Source of the DNA: CAVOKN01 sp963696505
GTDB taxonomy: Bacteria; Pseudomonadota; Gammaproteobacteria; Burkholderiales; Rhodocyclaceae
Reading direction: 5' to 3'
DNA length: 64,000 bases
Assembly: GCA_963696505.1 (NCBI GenBank)
Contig: CAVOKN010000009.1
Coordinates: forward strand, 42,649 to 106,648
Shown: piece by piece, positions 26,467 through 35,577 of the stretch
Numbering within the stretch: position 1 is the stretch's first letter
Layout: the number at the start of each line of letters is the position of its first letter
Notes under the pieces: generated by a model
What the model was told of the DNA's origin: nothing
The model's input: the letters and a program-made list of their open reading frames with translations, nothing else
The model's database searches: none
Position numbers and translations under genes: made by a program

Positions 26467-27480
26467 CTACAGCCCCACACCATAGTGGTCGCGGTACCAG
26501 GCGACAAAGCGCCCCAGCCCATCCGCGATGGAGGTGCTAGGCGTGAAGCCGGTGTCGCGCGTGAGGGCGTCGATGTCGGCGTAGGTGGCGGGAACGTCGC
26601 CGTCCTGCATCGGCAGGAAGTTCTTGTCCGCTACGCGGCCGAGCAGGCGCTCCAGAGTCTCGATGAACTCCATCAAGGCTACCGGCCGATGGTTGCCGAT
26701 GTTGTACAGGCGATAGGGCGCGTTGCTGTATGCCGGATGCGGCGCTTGCGCGTCGAAACCCGGATCGGGCTGCGCCACCCGGTCGAGGACGCGGACCACG
26801 CCCTGCGCGATGTCGTCGATGTAGGTGAAGTCGCGCTGCATCTTCCCGTGGTTGAACACGTCTATGGGCTGGCCGGCGAGGATTGCCTTGGTGAAGGAGA
26901 AGTAGGCCATGTCGGGCCGGCCCCAGGGACCGTACACGGTGAAGAAGCGCAGCCCCGTCGTCGGCAGGCGGTAGAGATGGCTATAGGTGTGGGCGATCAA
27001 CTCGTTGGCCTTCTTCGTCGCCGCGTACAGGCTCACCGGGTGATCGACGTTGTCGCTCTCGGAGAAGGGCATGCGCACGTTGCCGCCATAGACGCTCGAG
27101 CTGCTGGCGTAGACCAGGTGCTCGATGCCGTGGTGGCGACAGCCCTCCAGCACATTGAGGAAGCCCACCAAGTTGCTATCGGCATAGGCGTGGGGGTTTC
27201 TCAGCGAGTAGCGCACGCCCGGCTGGGCCGCCAGGTGCACCACGCGGTCGAAGCCGTGCTCGGCGAACAGGCGCTCGACGGCGTCGCGCCGCGCCAGATC
27301 GAGTCGGACGAAGCGGAAGCCCGGCGCCGGTGCGAGGCGCGCGAGCCGCGCCTCTTTCAATCCCACGTCATAGTAGTCGTTGAGGCTGTCCACCCCCACG
27401 ACCTCATCGCCGCGGGCCAGCAGCAACTGGGCGACGTGCATGCCGATGAAGCCGGCGGCGCCGGTAACCAGGACTTTCAT
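26467..27480 (-). CDS. NAD-dependent epimerase, UDP-glucuronate 4-epimerase type
   Basis: 337 residues of extended SDR fold. GAAGFIGMHVAQ near the N terminus, the VDSLNDYYDVGLKEARL segment that marks UDP-glucuronate epimerases, SSSSVYG, and YAATKKANELIAHTY with the catalytic Tyr and Lys. Would supply UDP-galacturonate for capsule, EPS or LPS. It lies 33 bp upstream of manC. Confidence 0.88.
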   Translation of the reverse strand: MKVLVTGAAGFIGMHVAQLLLARGDEVVGVDSLNDYYDVGLKEARLARLAPAPGFRFVRLDLARRDAVERLFAEHGFDRVVHLAAQPGVRYSLRNPHAYADSNLVGFLNVLEGCRHHGIEHLVYASSSSVYGGNVRMPFSESDNVDHPVSLYAATKKANELIAHTYSHLYRLPTTGLRFFTVYGPWGRPDMAYFSFTKAILAGQPIDVFNHGKMQRDFTYIDDIAQGVVRVLDRVAQPDPGFDAQAPHPAYSNAPYRLYNIGNHRPVALMEFIETLERLLGRVADKNFLPMQDGDVPATYADIDALTRDTGFTPSTSIADGLGRFVAWYRDHYGVGL

Positions 27481-27516
27481 GGGCGCGAATGCAGCATGGT
27501 TCGGAAGCCCGCGATG

Positions 27517-28413
27517 TTACCCGACTCGGGCGAGTTCCTGCATCGCCGGTTCCAGGCAGCGCTCCCACGACGGCAACTCGAGACCGAAACGCTCCATGAA
27601 GCGGGTGCCGTCCATGCGCGAATTGGCGGGACGGGGCGCCGGCAGCGGATAGTCGGCCGTCGCGATCGGCGCGACTCCCCTCGCCTTCACCGGCAAGGAC
27701 ATGCCGCGCGCCAGTTCCACGATGCGGCTGGCGAAGCCGTGCCAGCTCGTCTCGCCCTGCGCCGTGAGGTGGTAGAGGCCCGATTCGAAGCGACCGGCGC
27801 TTCTCAGACGCTGACTTTCGCGCAACGCATGGGCGGTGGCATCGGCGATCAGCCGCGCCCAGGTGGGTGCGCCGATCTGGTCGGCGACGACGCGCAGTTC
27901 GTCCCGTTCCGCCGCCAGCCTCAGCATGGTGCGCAGAAAGTTGTGGCCGCGCGCGGCATAGACCCAGCTGGTGCGCAGGATCAGGTGGTCGGCGCCGCTG
28001 GCACGCACTCCCTCTTCCCCGGCGAGCTTGCTGCGGCCGTAGGTGCTGCGCGGGTTCGGTTCGTCATCCTCGACATAGGGCGCTGCCTTGGTTCCGTCGA
28101 AGACGTAATCGGTCGAGTAGTGGATGAACAGGGCGCCTACGCTCTGCGCCGCCCGGGCCATCGCCGCCGGCGCGTCGCCGTTGATACACAGCGCCAGGTC
28201 TGGCTCGGCCTCCGCCTTGTCAACCGCGGTGTAGGCGGCAGGGTTGACCACGACATCGGGCCGGACGCGAGCGATGAACTCGGCACATTGGCCGGATCTG
28301 GAAAGGTCGAACTCCGCCCGCGGCGGCACCAGCACCTCGCCCAGCGGCAGCAGGCAGCGGGCCAGTTCCCAGCCCACCTGGCCGCCGGCACCGGTGAGCA
28401 GGAGGCGGGTCAA
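27517..28413 (-). CDS. rfbD: dTDP-4-dehydrorhamnose reductase
   Basis: 298 residues using a TTG start (LTRLLLTGAGGQVGWEL) that overlaps the rfbC stop as TTGA. A longer in-frame extension would run into rfbC and is unlikely. Shows GAGGQVG, YSTDYVFDGTK and YGRSKLAGE with the catalytic Tyr and Lys. Last step of dTDP-L-rhamnose synthesis. Confidence 0.93.
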   Translation of the reverse strand: MTRLLLTGAGGQVGWELARCLLPLGEVLVPPRAEFDLSRSGQCAEFIARVRPDVVVNPAAYTAVDKAEAEPDLALCINGDAPAAMARAAQSVGALFIHYSTDYVFDGTKAAPYVEDDEPNPRSTYGRSKLAGEEGVRASGADHLILRTSWVYAARGHNFLRTMLRLAAERDELRVVADQIGAPTWARLIADATAHALRESQRLRSAGRFESGLYHLTAQGETSWHGFASRIVELARGMSLPVKARGVAPIATADYPLPAPRPANSRMDGTRFMERFGLELPSWERCLEPAMQELARVG

Positions 28414-28955
28414 GGGAAGACCTCGGCCGTGGCGACACCCGATCCCTGGGCGTCCTTGGCGGACACCAGCGGCGCCCCCTGCACCGGCCACGGAAGGGCA
28501 AGGTCCGGGTCGTTCCAGCGGATGCAGCGCTCGTGCTCCGGTGCCCAGTAGTCAGTGGTCTTGTAGAGGAACTCGGCGGCGTCCGACACGACGAGGAAAC
28601 CGTGGCCGAAGCCCTCGGGAATCCACATCATGCGTTTGTTTTCGGCCGAGAGTTCCGCTGCCGCGTAACGGCCAAAGCTTGGCGACGAGCGCCGCAGGTC
28701 CACCGCCACGTCCCACACCGCGCCGCGGACCACCCGCACCAGCTTGCCCTGGGGCTGGCGGATCTGGTAGTGCAGGCCGCGCAACACGCCGCGCGCCGAG
28801 CGCGAATGGTTGTCCTGCACGAACTCGGGATCGAGCCCCGTCGCCTCGCGGAAGGCACGGCGGTTGTAGCTCTCGAAGAAGAAGCCGCGTGCGTCGCCGA
28901 ACACCTTCGGTTCGAGGATCAGCACTTCCGGCAGGGCGGTTGGTATGACGTTCAT
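28410..28955 (-). CDS. rfbC: dTDP-4-dehydrorhamnose 3,5-epimerase
   Basis: 181 residues, typical length. Shows FGDARGFFFESYNRRAF, the catalytic His region VLRGLHYQIRQPQGKLVRVVRG, the DVAVDLRRSSPSFG segment and WIPEGFGHGFLV. It is preceded by a 115-bp gap after rfbA with no clear terminator. Confidence 0.95.
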   Translation of the reverse strand: MNVIPTALPEVLILEPKVFGDARGFFFESYNRRAFREATGLDPEFVQDNHSRSARGVLRGLHYQIRQPQGKLVRVVRGAVWDVAVDLRRSSPSFGRYAAAELSAENKRMMWIPEGFGHGFLVVSDAAEFLYKTTDYWAPEHERCIRWNDPDLALPWPVQGAPLVSAKDAQGSGVATAEVFP

Positions 28956-29070
28956 GATTCTCGATGGCTCCGATCGCAGGGTGGAACAGCGCCGCAGGCG
29001 CGCATCCCACCATCGGGGGCGTTCGATGTCGGCTCCGGCTTGCGGCCTTGAGCCGGCCTGCGGATTTGGC

Positions 29071-29949
29071 TCAGAACACCCGCTCGTCCAGCATGCGCAG
29101 CAGATACTGGCCGTAGCCGTTCTTCGCCAGCGGTGCGGCGAGGCGGCGCACCTGTTCGGCGTCGATGTAAGCCATGCGGAAGGCGATCTCCTCCGGACAG
29201 GCGATCTTGAGGCCCTGGCGCTTTTCTATGGTCTGGATGAACTGGGACGCCTCGATCAGCGATTCGTGGGTGCCGGTATCGAGCCAGGCGTGGCCGCGGC
29301 CCAGCACCACCACCTCGAGATCGCCCATCTCCAGATAGCGGCGGTTGAGATCGGTGATCTCCAGCTCGCCCCGCGCCGAGGGCTTGAGCGATTCGGCGAT
29401 CTCCACCACTCGACGATCGTAGAAGTAGAGCCCGGTGACGGCGTAGCGCGAACGCGGCTGGGTCGGCTTTTCTTCCAGACTGATCGCGCGGCCCTGACGG
29501 TCGAACTCGACCACGCCGTAGCGCTCCGGATCGGTAACGGCGTAGGCAAACACGGTGGCGCCGGCACGCCGCTTCGCGGCGGCATCCAGATCCTGGGCGA
29601 ACTCGTGGCCGTAGAAGATGTTGTCGCCCAGCACCAGCGCGCTGTCATCGTCGCCGATGAAGTCGCGGCCGATGATGAAGGCCTGGGCAAGCCCGTCCGG
29701 CGAGGGCTGGACCGCGTAGCGCAAAGTCAGGCCCCAGTGGGCGCCGTCACCAAGCAACTGCTCGAAGCGCGGCGTGTCCTGGGGCGTGGAGATGATCAGG
29801 ATGTCCCGCATACCGGCCAGCATTAGCGTCGTCAACGGGTAGTAGATCATCGGTTTGTCATAGATCGGCAGCAGTTGCTTGGATACCGCCTGGGTCACCG
29901 GATACAGCCGCGTGCCCGAACCGCCCGCCAGGATGATGCCCTTTCTCAT
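29071..29949 (-). CDS. rfbA: glucose-1-phosphate thymidylyltransferase
   Basis: 292 residues from MRKGIILAGGSGTRLYPVT. Makes dTDP-glucose. Shows the nucleotidyltransferase signature GGSGTRLYP, the SKQLLPIYDKPMIYYPL block and LGDNIFYG. The start overlaps the rfbB stop by 4 bp (ATGA). Confidence 0.97.
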   Translation of the reverse strand: MRKGIILAGGSGTRLYPVTQAVSKQLLPIYDKPMIYYPLTTLMLAGMRDILIISTPQDTPRFEQLLGDGAHWGLTLRYAVQPSPDGLAQAFIIGRDFIGDDDSALVLGDNIFYGHEFAQDLDAAAKRRAGATVFAYAVTDPERYGVVEFDRQGRAISLEEKPTQPRSRYAVTGLYFYDRRVVEIAESLKPSARGELEITDLNRRYLEMGDLEVVVLGRGHAWLDTGTHESLIEASQFIQTIEKRQGLKIACPEEIAFRMAYIDAEQVRRLAAPLAKNGYGQYLLRMLDERVF

Positions 29950-31016
29950 GCGCCGCTCCGCTCGCCGTAGTTGCGGTCCATCCATTTGCGATAGTCGCCG
30001 CTGGTCACGCCCGCCACCCAGTCGCCGTGTTCGAGGTACCACGCCACGGTCTTGCGGATGCCGCTGGCAAAGGTCTCCGCCGGCCGCCAGGAGAGCTCAT
30101 GTTCGATCTTGCGCGCGTCGATGGCGTAGCGCCGGTCGTGCCCGGGCCGGTCCTGCACGTAACGAATCAGATCCGCGTGGGGCTTCACCGGCGAATCCGG
30201 ATGCAATTCGTCGAGCAGGGCGCAGATGCTGCGCACGATCTCGATGTTCGGCATCTCGTTCCAGCCGCCGATGTTGTACACCTCCCCCACCCGCCCGCGC
30301 GCCAGCACCGTGCGGATCGCCGCGCAGTGGTCGCCGACGTACAGCCAGTCCCTCACGTTCATGCCATCGCCATAGATCGGCAAGTGCTTGCCGGCCAGCG
30401 CGTTGGCGATCACCAGGGGGATCAGCTTCTCCGGGAACTGGAACGGCCCGTAATTGTTCGAGCAGTTGGTGGTGAGCGTCGGCAGACCATAGGTGTGCTG
30501 GTAGGCGCGCACCAGATGGTCGGAGGCCGCCTTGGACGCCGAGTAGGGACTATTGGGGCTATAGGACGTGGTCTCGGTGAAGGGCGCGTCCTGCGGGCTG
30601 AGGGAACCATAGACCTCGTCCGTGGACACGTGGAGGAAGCGGAAGCCCTGTTGCGACTCGCCTTCGAGCCCACCCCAGTAAGCACGCGCGGCCTCCAAGA
30701 GGCTGAACGTGCCCTCGATGTTGGTGCGGATGAACTCGCCCGGGCCGTGGATCGAGCGATCCACATGGCTTTCCGCCGCGAAATGGACAATCGCTCGCGG
30801 ACGGTGCTCGGCGAGCAGGTGCTCGACCAGATCGCGGTCGCAGATGTCGCCGCGCACGAAGACATGGCGCGGATCGTTTTCCACGGCCGCCAGGTTGGCC
30901 AGATTGCCGGCATAGGTGAGCTTGTCGAGATTGAGGACTGGCTCGTCGGTCGCGGCGAGCCAGTCCAGCACGAAGTTCGAGCCGATGAAACCGGCGCCAC
31001 CGGTGACCAGGATCAT
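29946..31016 (-). CDS. rfbB: dTDP-glucose 4,6-dehydratase
   Basis: 356 residues from MILVTGGAGFIGSNFVLDW. NAD-dependent dehydration of dTDP-glucose. Shows GGAGFIGSN, HVSTDEVYGSL with the catalytic Asp-Glu, and YSASKAASDHLVRAY with Tyr and Lys. First gene of the rfbBACD block. Confidence 0.97.
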   Translation of the reverse strand: MILVTGGAGFIGSNFVLDWLAATDEPVLNLDKLTYAGNLANLAAVENDPRHVFVRGDICDRDLVEHLLAEHRPRAIVHFAAESHVDRSIHGPGEFIRTNIEGTFSLLEAARAYWGGLEGESQQGFRFLHVSTDEVYGSLSPQDAPFTETTSYSPNSPYSASKAASDHLVRAYQHTYGLPTLTTNCSNNYGPFQFPEKLIPLVIANALAGKHLPIYGDGMNVRDWLYVGDHCAAIRTVLARGRVGEVYNIGGWNEMPNIEIVRSICALLDELHPDSPVKPHADLIRYVQDRPGHDRRYAIDARKIEHELSWRPAETFASGIRKTVAWYLEHGDWVAGVTSGDYRKWMDRNYGERSGA

Positions 31017-31059
31017 GGCCACGTCACCCTGGTGGCGGACAGGTGCGCGATCGCGCCGC

Positions 31060-32031
31060 TCATTTGGCCGGCGTCCCCTTGTCCGCAGCACCGGCAGCCG
31101 GTGCTGCCGCAGGCGCCGAGGTCGGAGCGGATGCAGCCCCGTCCATGACCGACTTGCCCTCGTCGGCCGGCTTGGCGAATTCGCCCAGGTACTCGATCTT
31201 CGCCGCCTCGCGCAGTTTCTTCAGCTCGGCCGCCGCGATTTCGGTGCGCTTCTGATTGCTCAGGAATTGCTCGATGACGGGTTTGGCCTGGGCTTCATCC
31301 AGCGGCTGGGCCTGGGACGCGACCACCTGCACCACCAGCAGTCCCGCCGGCATCGGCAGGATCGCCGTCTGGCCGTCCTTGAGCTGATGGAACTTGGGAA
31401 GCACTTCCAGCGGAAGTTGCTCCGCCGCCTTGGCGCCCTGGTTGGTGGCGAACTGGATATTCTTGGTCTTCAGCCAATTGACGACGTCGTTGAGCGATTT
31501 CGCTTTCGCCATCTGCGCCTGCAGCGCGGGCAGCACGTCCTGCTGGGCATTGATGGCGATCTCGCGCAGGTTATACACGCGCCGCTCCTTGAACAGCTCG
31601 GGATGCTTGTCGTAGTAGTCCTTGATTTCCTGCTCGCTGGGTTTCGCCGCGCCGGCAGCGACCTTTTCGAGGTAGGCCCGCGACAGGATCTCCCGGCGCG
31701 ACGTCTCGATGGCCTGAACCACCTTCGGATCCACATCGAGCTTCTGCTCCGCGGCCTTCTGCACCAGAACCTCCTGGTCGATGAGCCGATCGAGAATCTG
31801 GCGCCCGGCAGCCTTGGCCTGCTCCGGCGGCACCGCCGTGGCGCGGGACAGCATGCCATTCACCTGCTCGACCGAGATCTCGGCGGCATTGACCTTCGCC
31901 GCGGCAGGTGCGCTTGGCTTCTTCTCGACAGTGGCCTCCTTGGGCTTGCCTGCCTCCCTGCCGCAGCCGGCGGCAGCGAAGACGATGGCGACGGCGGTCA
32001 GCATCAGACGGAGGTTGGACATTCGGCTCAT
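31060..32031 (-). CDS. epsD: EpsD-like peptidyl-prolyl cis-trans isomerase lipoprotein
   Basis: 323 residues from the ATG at 32031, which has AAGGA 8 nt upstream. Signal peptide with lipobox (VFAAAGC) at about residue 23. The SurA/PrsA-like helical N domain is followed by a parvulin-like region (EIKDYYDKHPELFKERRVYNLREIAI, LEVLPKFHQLKDGQTAILPMPAGLLVVQV) and an Ala/Pro-rich tail. EpsD proteins are envelope chaperones encoded in EPS loci. The neighbouring rhamnose and mannose genes fit, although no polymerase or glycosyltransferase is in this window. Confidence 0.8.
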   Translation of the reverse strand: MSRMSNLRLMLTAVAIVFAAAGCGREAGKPKEATVEKKPSAPAAAKVNAAEISVEQVNGMLSRATAVPPEQAKAAGRQILDRLIDQEVLVQKAAEQKLDVDPKVVQAIETSRREILSRAYLEKVAAGAAKPSEQEIKDYYDKHPELFKERRVYNLREIAINAQQDVLPALQAQMAKAKSLNDVVNWLKTKNIQFATNQGAKAAEQLPLEVLPKFHQLKDGQTAILPMPAGLLVVQVVASQAQPLDEAQAKPVIEQFLSNQKRTEIAAAELKKLREAAKIEYLGEFAKPADEGKSVMDGAASAPTSAPAAAPAAGAADKGTPAK

Positions 32032-32183
32032 CAGGCATCCTTGTGGGAGAATGGGTTGGATCGCGCAACAGGCAGGATTGCACGAAAAGGCGCGCATTGT
32101 AGCAACAGAAGGGTATGCGGTTCCGCATCGGGACGCACCCCACCGCTGGCAGATCCCGATCCACCTTCCGGAGTCAGCCGCTA

Positions 32184-32882
32184 ATGGCCGCATCGATGGT
32201 CAACACGCCGAAGTCCCAGTTCCATCCTTGGGCGCCAGCGTCGGCGCCTGCCACCCAGCGGATCACGACGTGGCGCCTTCTGGCGCTGCTCCTGCTGTGT
32301 GCCGCGGCGTTTCTACCGGCTGCTGTTTCGGCCGCCGAACCGGATCCGCCCTCGCCCCGCAGCCTGCTCCTGATCGCCTCCAACCGGATCAGCGACGCAA
32401 GTTTCAGCCGCACGGTGGTCCTCGTGACCCAGCATGGCGGCGGGGGACCGATCGGGGTCGTACTCAACCGGCCTTCGGAACTGGTCCTCGCCGACATCTT
32501 TGATCAGGAGCAGGCGCTGCGGGGCCGGAAGGACCGCCTGTTCATCGGCGGCCCGGTCTCGCGCCATACGCTGGTCTTCGTGCTGCGCGCCGACAAGCAG
32601 CCAAAGAGCGCGGTCGAGGTGCTCTCCGGCCTCTACATGAGCCTTGACCCCGAAGAATCCCTGCGACGGCTGCGTCAGAGCGCCGCCGAGACCAGCGTGC
32701 GGGTCTACGCGGGCTATGCAGGCTGGGCGCCGGGACAGCTGGAAAAGGAAATCGCCCATGGCGACTGGCATCTGCTGCCCGCCGATGCCGACACCATCCT
32801 GAGCGCCGAACCGGAATCCCTCTGGGAAGCCCTGGTGCGTCGCGCCTCGATCAAGACGGTCCGTGCCGATCTGCCGCAGTGA
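32184..32882 (+). CDS. YqgE/AlgH-family protein, apparently exported
   Basis: 232 residues from the ATG at 32184; ATGs at 32115 and 32196 are alternatives. The C-terminal 170 or so residues match YqgE/AlgH (SLLLIASNRISDASFSRTVVLVTQH, GPIGVVLNRPSEL, LFIGGPVSRHTLVFVL, RVYAGYAGWAPGQLEKEI). Unlike the usual cytoplasmic YqgE, a strong hydrophobic segment (WRLLALLLLCAAAFLPAAVSAAEP) precedes the domain, as in a signal peptide. Function of the family is unknown. Confidence 0.8.
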   Translation: MAASMVNTPKSQFHPWAPASAPATQRITTWRLLALLLLCAAAFLPAAVSAAEPDPPSPRSLLLIASNRISDASFSRTVVLVTQHGGGGPIGVVLNRPSELVLADIFDQEQALRGRKDRLFIGGPVSRHTLVFVLRADKQPKSAVEVLSGLYMSLDPEESLRRLRQSAAETSVRVYAGYAGWAPGQLEKEIAHGDWHLLPADADTILSAEPESLWEALVRRASIKTVRADLPQ

Positions 32883-32975
32883 CTCCGCCCTGTGCTCAAG
32901 TTGGAACAGGGCGCGCCGATACCCGACGCGTTCGTCAACTGTGGCGAGTCGCGTTAGCCTGAGGAAAGGGAAGCC

Positions 32976-34259
32976 ATGACAGACCGCAGCCCTTCGCTCT
33001 CCGTAGCCGGGACCGGCGCGGCGACGGACAACTCATCGGGCATCATCGCCGTTCCCCGGCTGGTCAAACCGGAGCCCGCAGTCCTTCTCAGGGAGCCCCT
33101 GCTCGACGCCGCGGAAAACCTCGTCGGGTATGAACTCAAGCTCGACAGCGCCTTCACCGACGGCAAGGACATCAACGCCAGGCTTCTCGCCCAGCTTGCG
33201 ATCCTCGACGTCGGCGCCGTCTCGGAACACCGCCTGATTCTCGTCAGCGTCGACGGAAACGCACTGCAACAGGCTGATCTCCATCAACTACCCCGCGACA
33301 AGGTGATCCTCGTGGTGCGCCTGCCGGCTGCGCTGCCGGTTGCCTTGGCCGCCACCCTCAAACAGGTCTGGGCCCAGGGTTTCTGCATTGCCCTCGACGA
33401 CTACACGTTCGCCGCCGACCAGCGCTACCTCCTCGACGCTGCCTCCTACGTGCGGGTCAACGTGTCCCGGTTCAACGGCCTCGAACTTGCCCGCTACGCC
33501 AGTTCCCTGCTGGATGAGTCCGGCGTGCGGCTGATCGCCGCCAATGTGCGCTCGCGCGACGAATTCGACGCCTGCCGCAAACTTCCCTTCGACTACTACC
33601 AGGGAGCATTCTTCACCACGCCGCGCATGCGCCCGGATGCCCGAATCGATCAGCCCCGTGCCCAGGTCATCGAAATCCTGAACCTCGTGCGCGAGAAAGC
33701 GGAACTTGCTGCCATCGAGCGCGTCCTGCGGCGCGACCCTACCCTGGTGTATCGCTTGCTGCGCTACATTAATTCCCCGGCGGTCGGCCTGAACCGCGAT
33801 ATCCGCTCCATCTCCCACGCCCTGGTACTCCTCGGCTACCAACCCCTCTACCGCTGGCTGACGCTGCTGCTCTTCGCGTCCGGTCCCGATGCCCAGCGCA
33901 AGCGTGCGCTGTTCACCCACGCCCTGGTGCGCGGCCGGCTGATGGAACTGGCGGGCCGGGCGAGCCTTTCTGGAACCGAAACCGACAGCCTGTTCGTGAC
34001 CGGCATCTTCTCGGTTCTGGACAGTCTCCTCGACGTGCCGCTGCGCCAGGCGCTTGCGGCGATCCGGCTGCCGCAGCCCGTGACCGCCGCGTTGCTGGAG
34101 AACAGCGGAATCTACGCGCCCTGCCTGCAACTGGCGATTGCCTGCGAGGGTACGGGGCGGGAACGGATTCACGAACTCGCGGCGGAATGCGGACTCAGCC
34201 CGGAGGCCGTCAATGCGGCCCATTTCGAGGCAATCCTGTGGGCGGAATCCCTGGACTGA
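32976..34259 (+). CDS. degenerate EAL + HDOD domain signalling protein (YuxH-like)
   Basis: 427 residues. N-terminal EAL-like domain (about residues 25-215) in which the EAL catalytic triplet is absent (GYELKL stands where GYEAL is expected). It keeps an ALDDYTF segment. The HDOD domain (about 220-420) contains LRYINSPAVGLNRDIRSISHALVLLG. Such proteins act by protein binding rather than c-di-GMP hydrolysis. It converges with nosD with a 3-bp gap. Confidence 0.85.
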   Translation: MTDRSPSLSVAGTGAATDNSSGIIAVPRLVKPEPAVLLREPLLDAAENLVGYELKLDSAFTDGKDINARLLAQLAILDVGAVSEHRLILVSVDGNALQQADLHQLPRDKVILVVRLPAALPVALAATLKQVWAQGFCIALDDYTFAADQRYLLDAASYVRVNVSRFNGLELARYASSLLDESGVRLIAANVRSRDEFDACRKLPFDYYQGAFFTTPRMRPDARIDQPRAQVIEILNLVREKAELAAIERVLRRDPTLVYRLLRYINSPAVGLNRDIRSISHALVLLGYQPLYRWLTLLLFASGPDAQRKRALFTHALVRGRLMELAGRASLSGTETDSLFVTGIFSVLDSLLDVPLRQALAAIRLPQPVTAALLENSGIYAPCLQLAIACEGTGRERIHELAAECGLSPEAVNAAHFEAILWAESLD

Positions 34260-34262
34260 GCT

Positions 34263-35534
34263 TCAGCGGCCAAGGCGCGGATGGGCCTGGGGCGCCGGAT
34301 CCCGCAATACCAGGTCGGGCAGCGAGAACGGCGCAAGCCGCTCCAGGAAGTCGATCAGTTCCAGCAACGGCGAGTTGCTGAAGAAGCGCGCCTTCGGCTC
34401 CCCCGCCCCGATGCGGTCGGCATAGGAATGGAGTTCGTAGGGCGTGTCGCCCACGCCGTCGCCGTTGCGGTCGAAGCCCCGGTAGTCGTCCCAGTAATTG
34501 CCGTGCCAGTCGTTCGCGGCCGCGTCGCCGAAACCCACCGTGACGACCTGCGTCAGGTTGTGCTCGAAACGGTTGCCGTGCACGATGTGTCCGCCCGACT
34601 CGCCATAGAACATGATTCCGGTGACGCTGTGGGCGATGCGGTTGCCCAGGACGCTGATGCGGTTGAGCGGATGCATCGGCGAATCGGCCATGATGCCCAC
34701 CCCGCAATGCACGATTTCGTTGTCCTGGATCAGCGCCGCCGCGGTTTCCTTGAGCCCGATGCCCGCACCGGAATGGCTCACGGCATGCAGTATGCGGTTG
34801 CCGCGTATCACCAGGCCTTCCGAATTCAGGGCGAACACGCCGCCGCTGTTGTGGCTGAAGGTGTTGCCCTCGACCAGCGTGCGTCCGGCGAAGATCATGT
34901 GGAGCGCCGTGCGCCCGCCGCTCACCCGGTTGCCGGTGATGCGGTTGCGCTTCGAGTTGGCGAGCGCGATGTCGCGCGCATCGGCGATGTCATTGCCCTC
35001 GATCCGGTTGTCGAAGCTGTACCACATGCGGATCGCATCGCCCCGCTCCGCCGGGGCGGCGTGGCGGGAGCGGATGCGATTGGCGCGCACCCGACTTCCC
35101 TGCGCCTCGTGCAGCACAACGCCGAACAGCACGTCCTCCAGCACGTTCTCCTCGATCGTGTGGCCGCTGCCCTCGATCCTGATCGCCGCATCGATATGGT
35201 CGTGCAGATCGCCCGAGCGGATGACGCGCAGGCCGCGCAGCGTCACACCCTTGCCGCGTACCGTGATCACCGTGCCGCGGCCGCCCCCGTCTAACGTAAC
35301 GCGACCCTGCCCTTCGAGCGTAATCGGCTTGTCGATGACCAGCGGCCCGGCATGCAAGCCCGGCGCGGCTTGCAGTCGGGAGCCCGGCGGCGCCGCATCG
35401 ATGAGTTCCTGGAGGCTGGCGGCGTGACCCACGTTCAGCAGCAACGCAAGCAGCATCAAAGACAGCCAATGCACGGCGGGCGGCACGGATCGAGTGCAAA
35501 ACCGCCATGGTGGCAAACGCCGCCGCGCCTGCAT
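34263..35534 (-). CDS. nosD: NosD-type periplasmic copper-site maturation protein
   Basis: 423 residues from the ATG at 35534; GTG (35474) and TTG (35561) are alternatives. An Arg-rich start and a hydrophobic segment (LSLMLLALLLNVGHA) form a signal peptide. The body is a right-handed beta helix of repeated NRI.GN units, ending with the NosD hallmark DWHGNYWDDYRGFDRNGDGVGDTPYE. NosD helps assemble the CuZ site of nitrous oxide reductase with NosF and NosY. None of nosZ, nosR, nosF, nosY or nosL is in this window. Confidence 0.88.
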   Translation of the reverse strand: MQARRRLPPWRFCTRSVPPAVHWLSLMLLALLLNVGHAASLQELIDAAPPGSRLQAAPGLHAGPLVIDKPITLEGQGRVTLDGGGRGTVITVRGKGVTLRGLRVIRSGDLHDHIDAAIRIEGSGHTIEENVLEDVLFGVVLHEAQGSRVRANRIRSRHAAPAERGDAIRMWYSFDNRIEGNDIADARDIALANSKRNRITGNRVSGGRTALHMIFAGRTLVEGNTFSHNSGGVFALNSEGLVIRGNRILHAVSHSGAGIGLKETAAALIQDNEIVHCGVGIMADSPMHPLNRISVLGNRIAHSVTGIMFYGESGGHIVHGNRFEHNLTQVVTVGFGDAAANDWHGNYWDDYRGFDRNGDGVGDTPYELHSYADRIGAGEPKARFFSNSPLLELIDFLERLAPFSLPDLVLRDPAPQAHPRLGR

Positions 35535-35577
35535 TGACCCAGGCCAAGTAGGCCGCGGCAACTTGCCGCGCAGCCGC

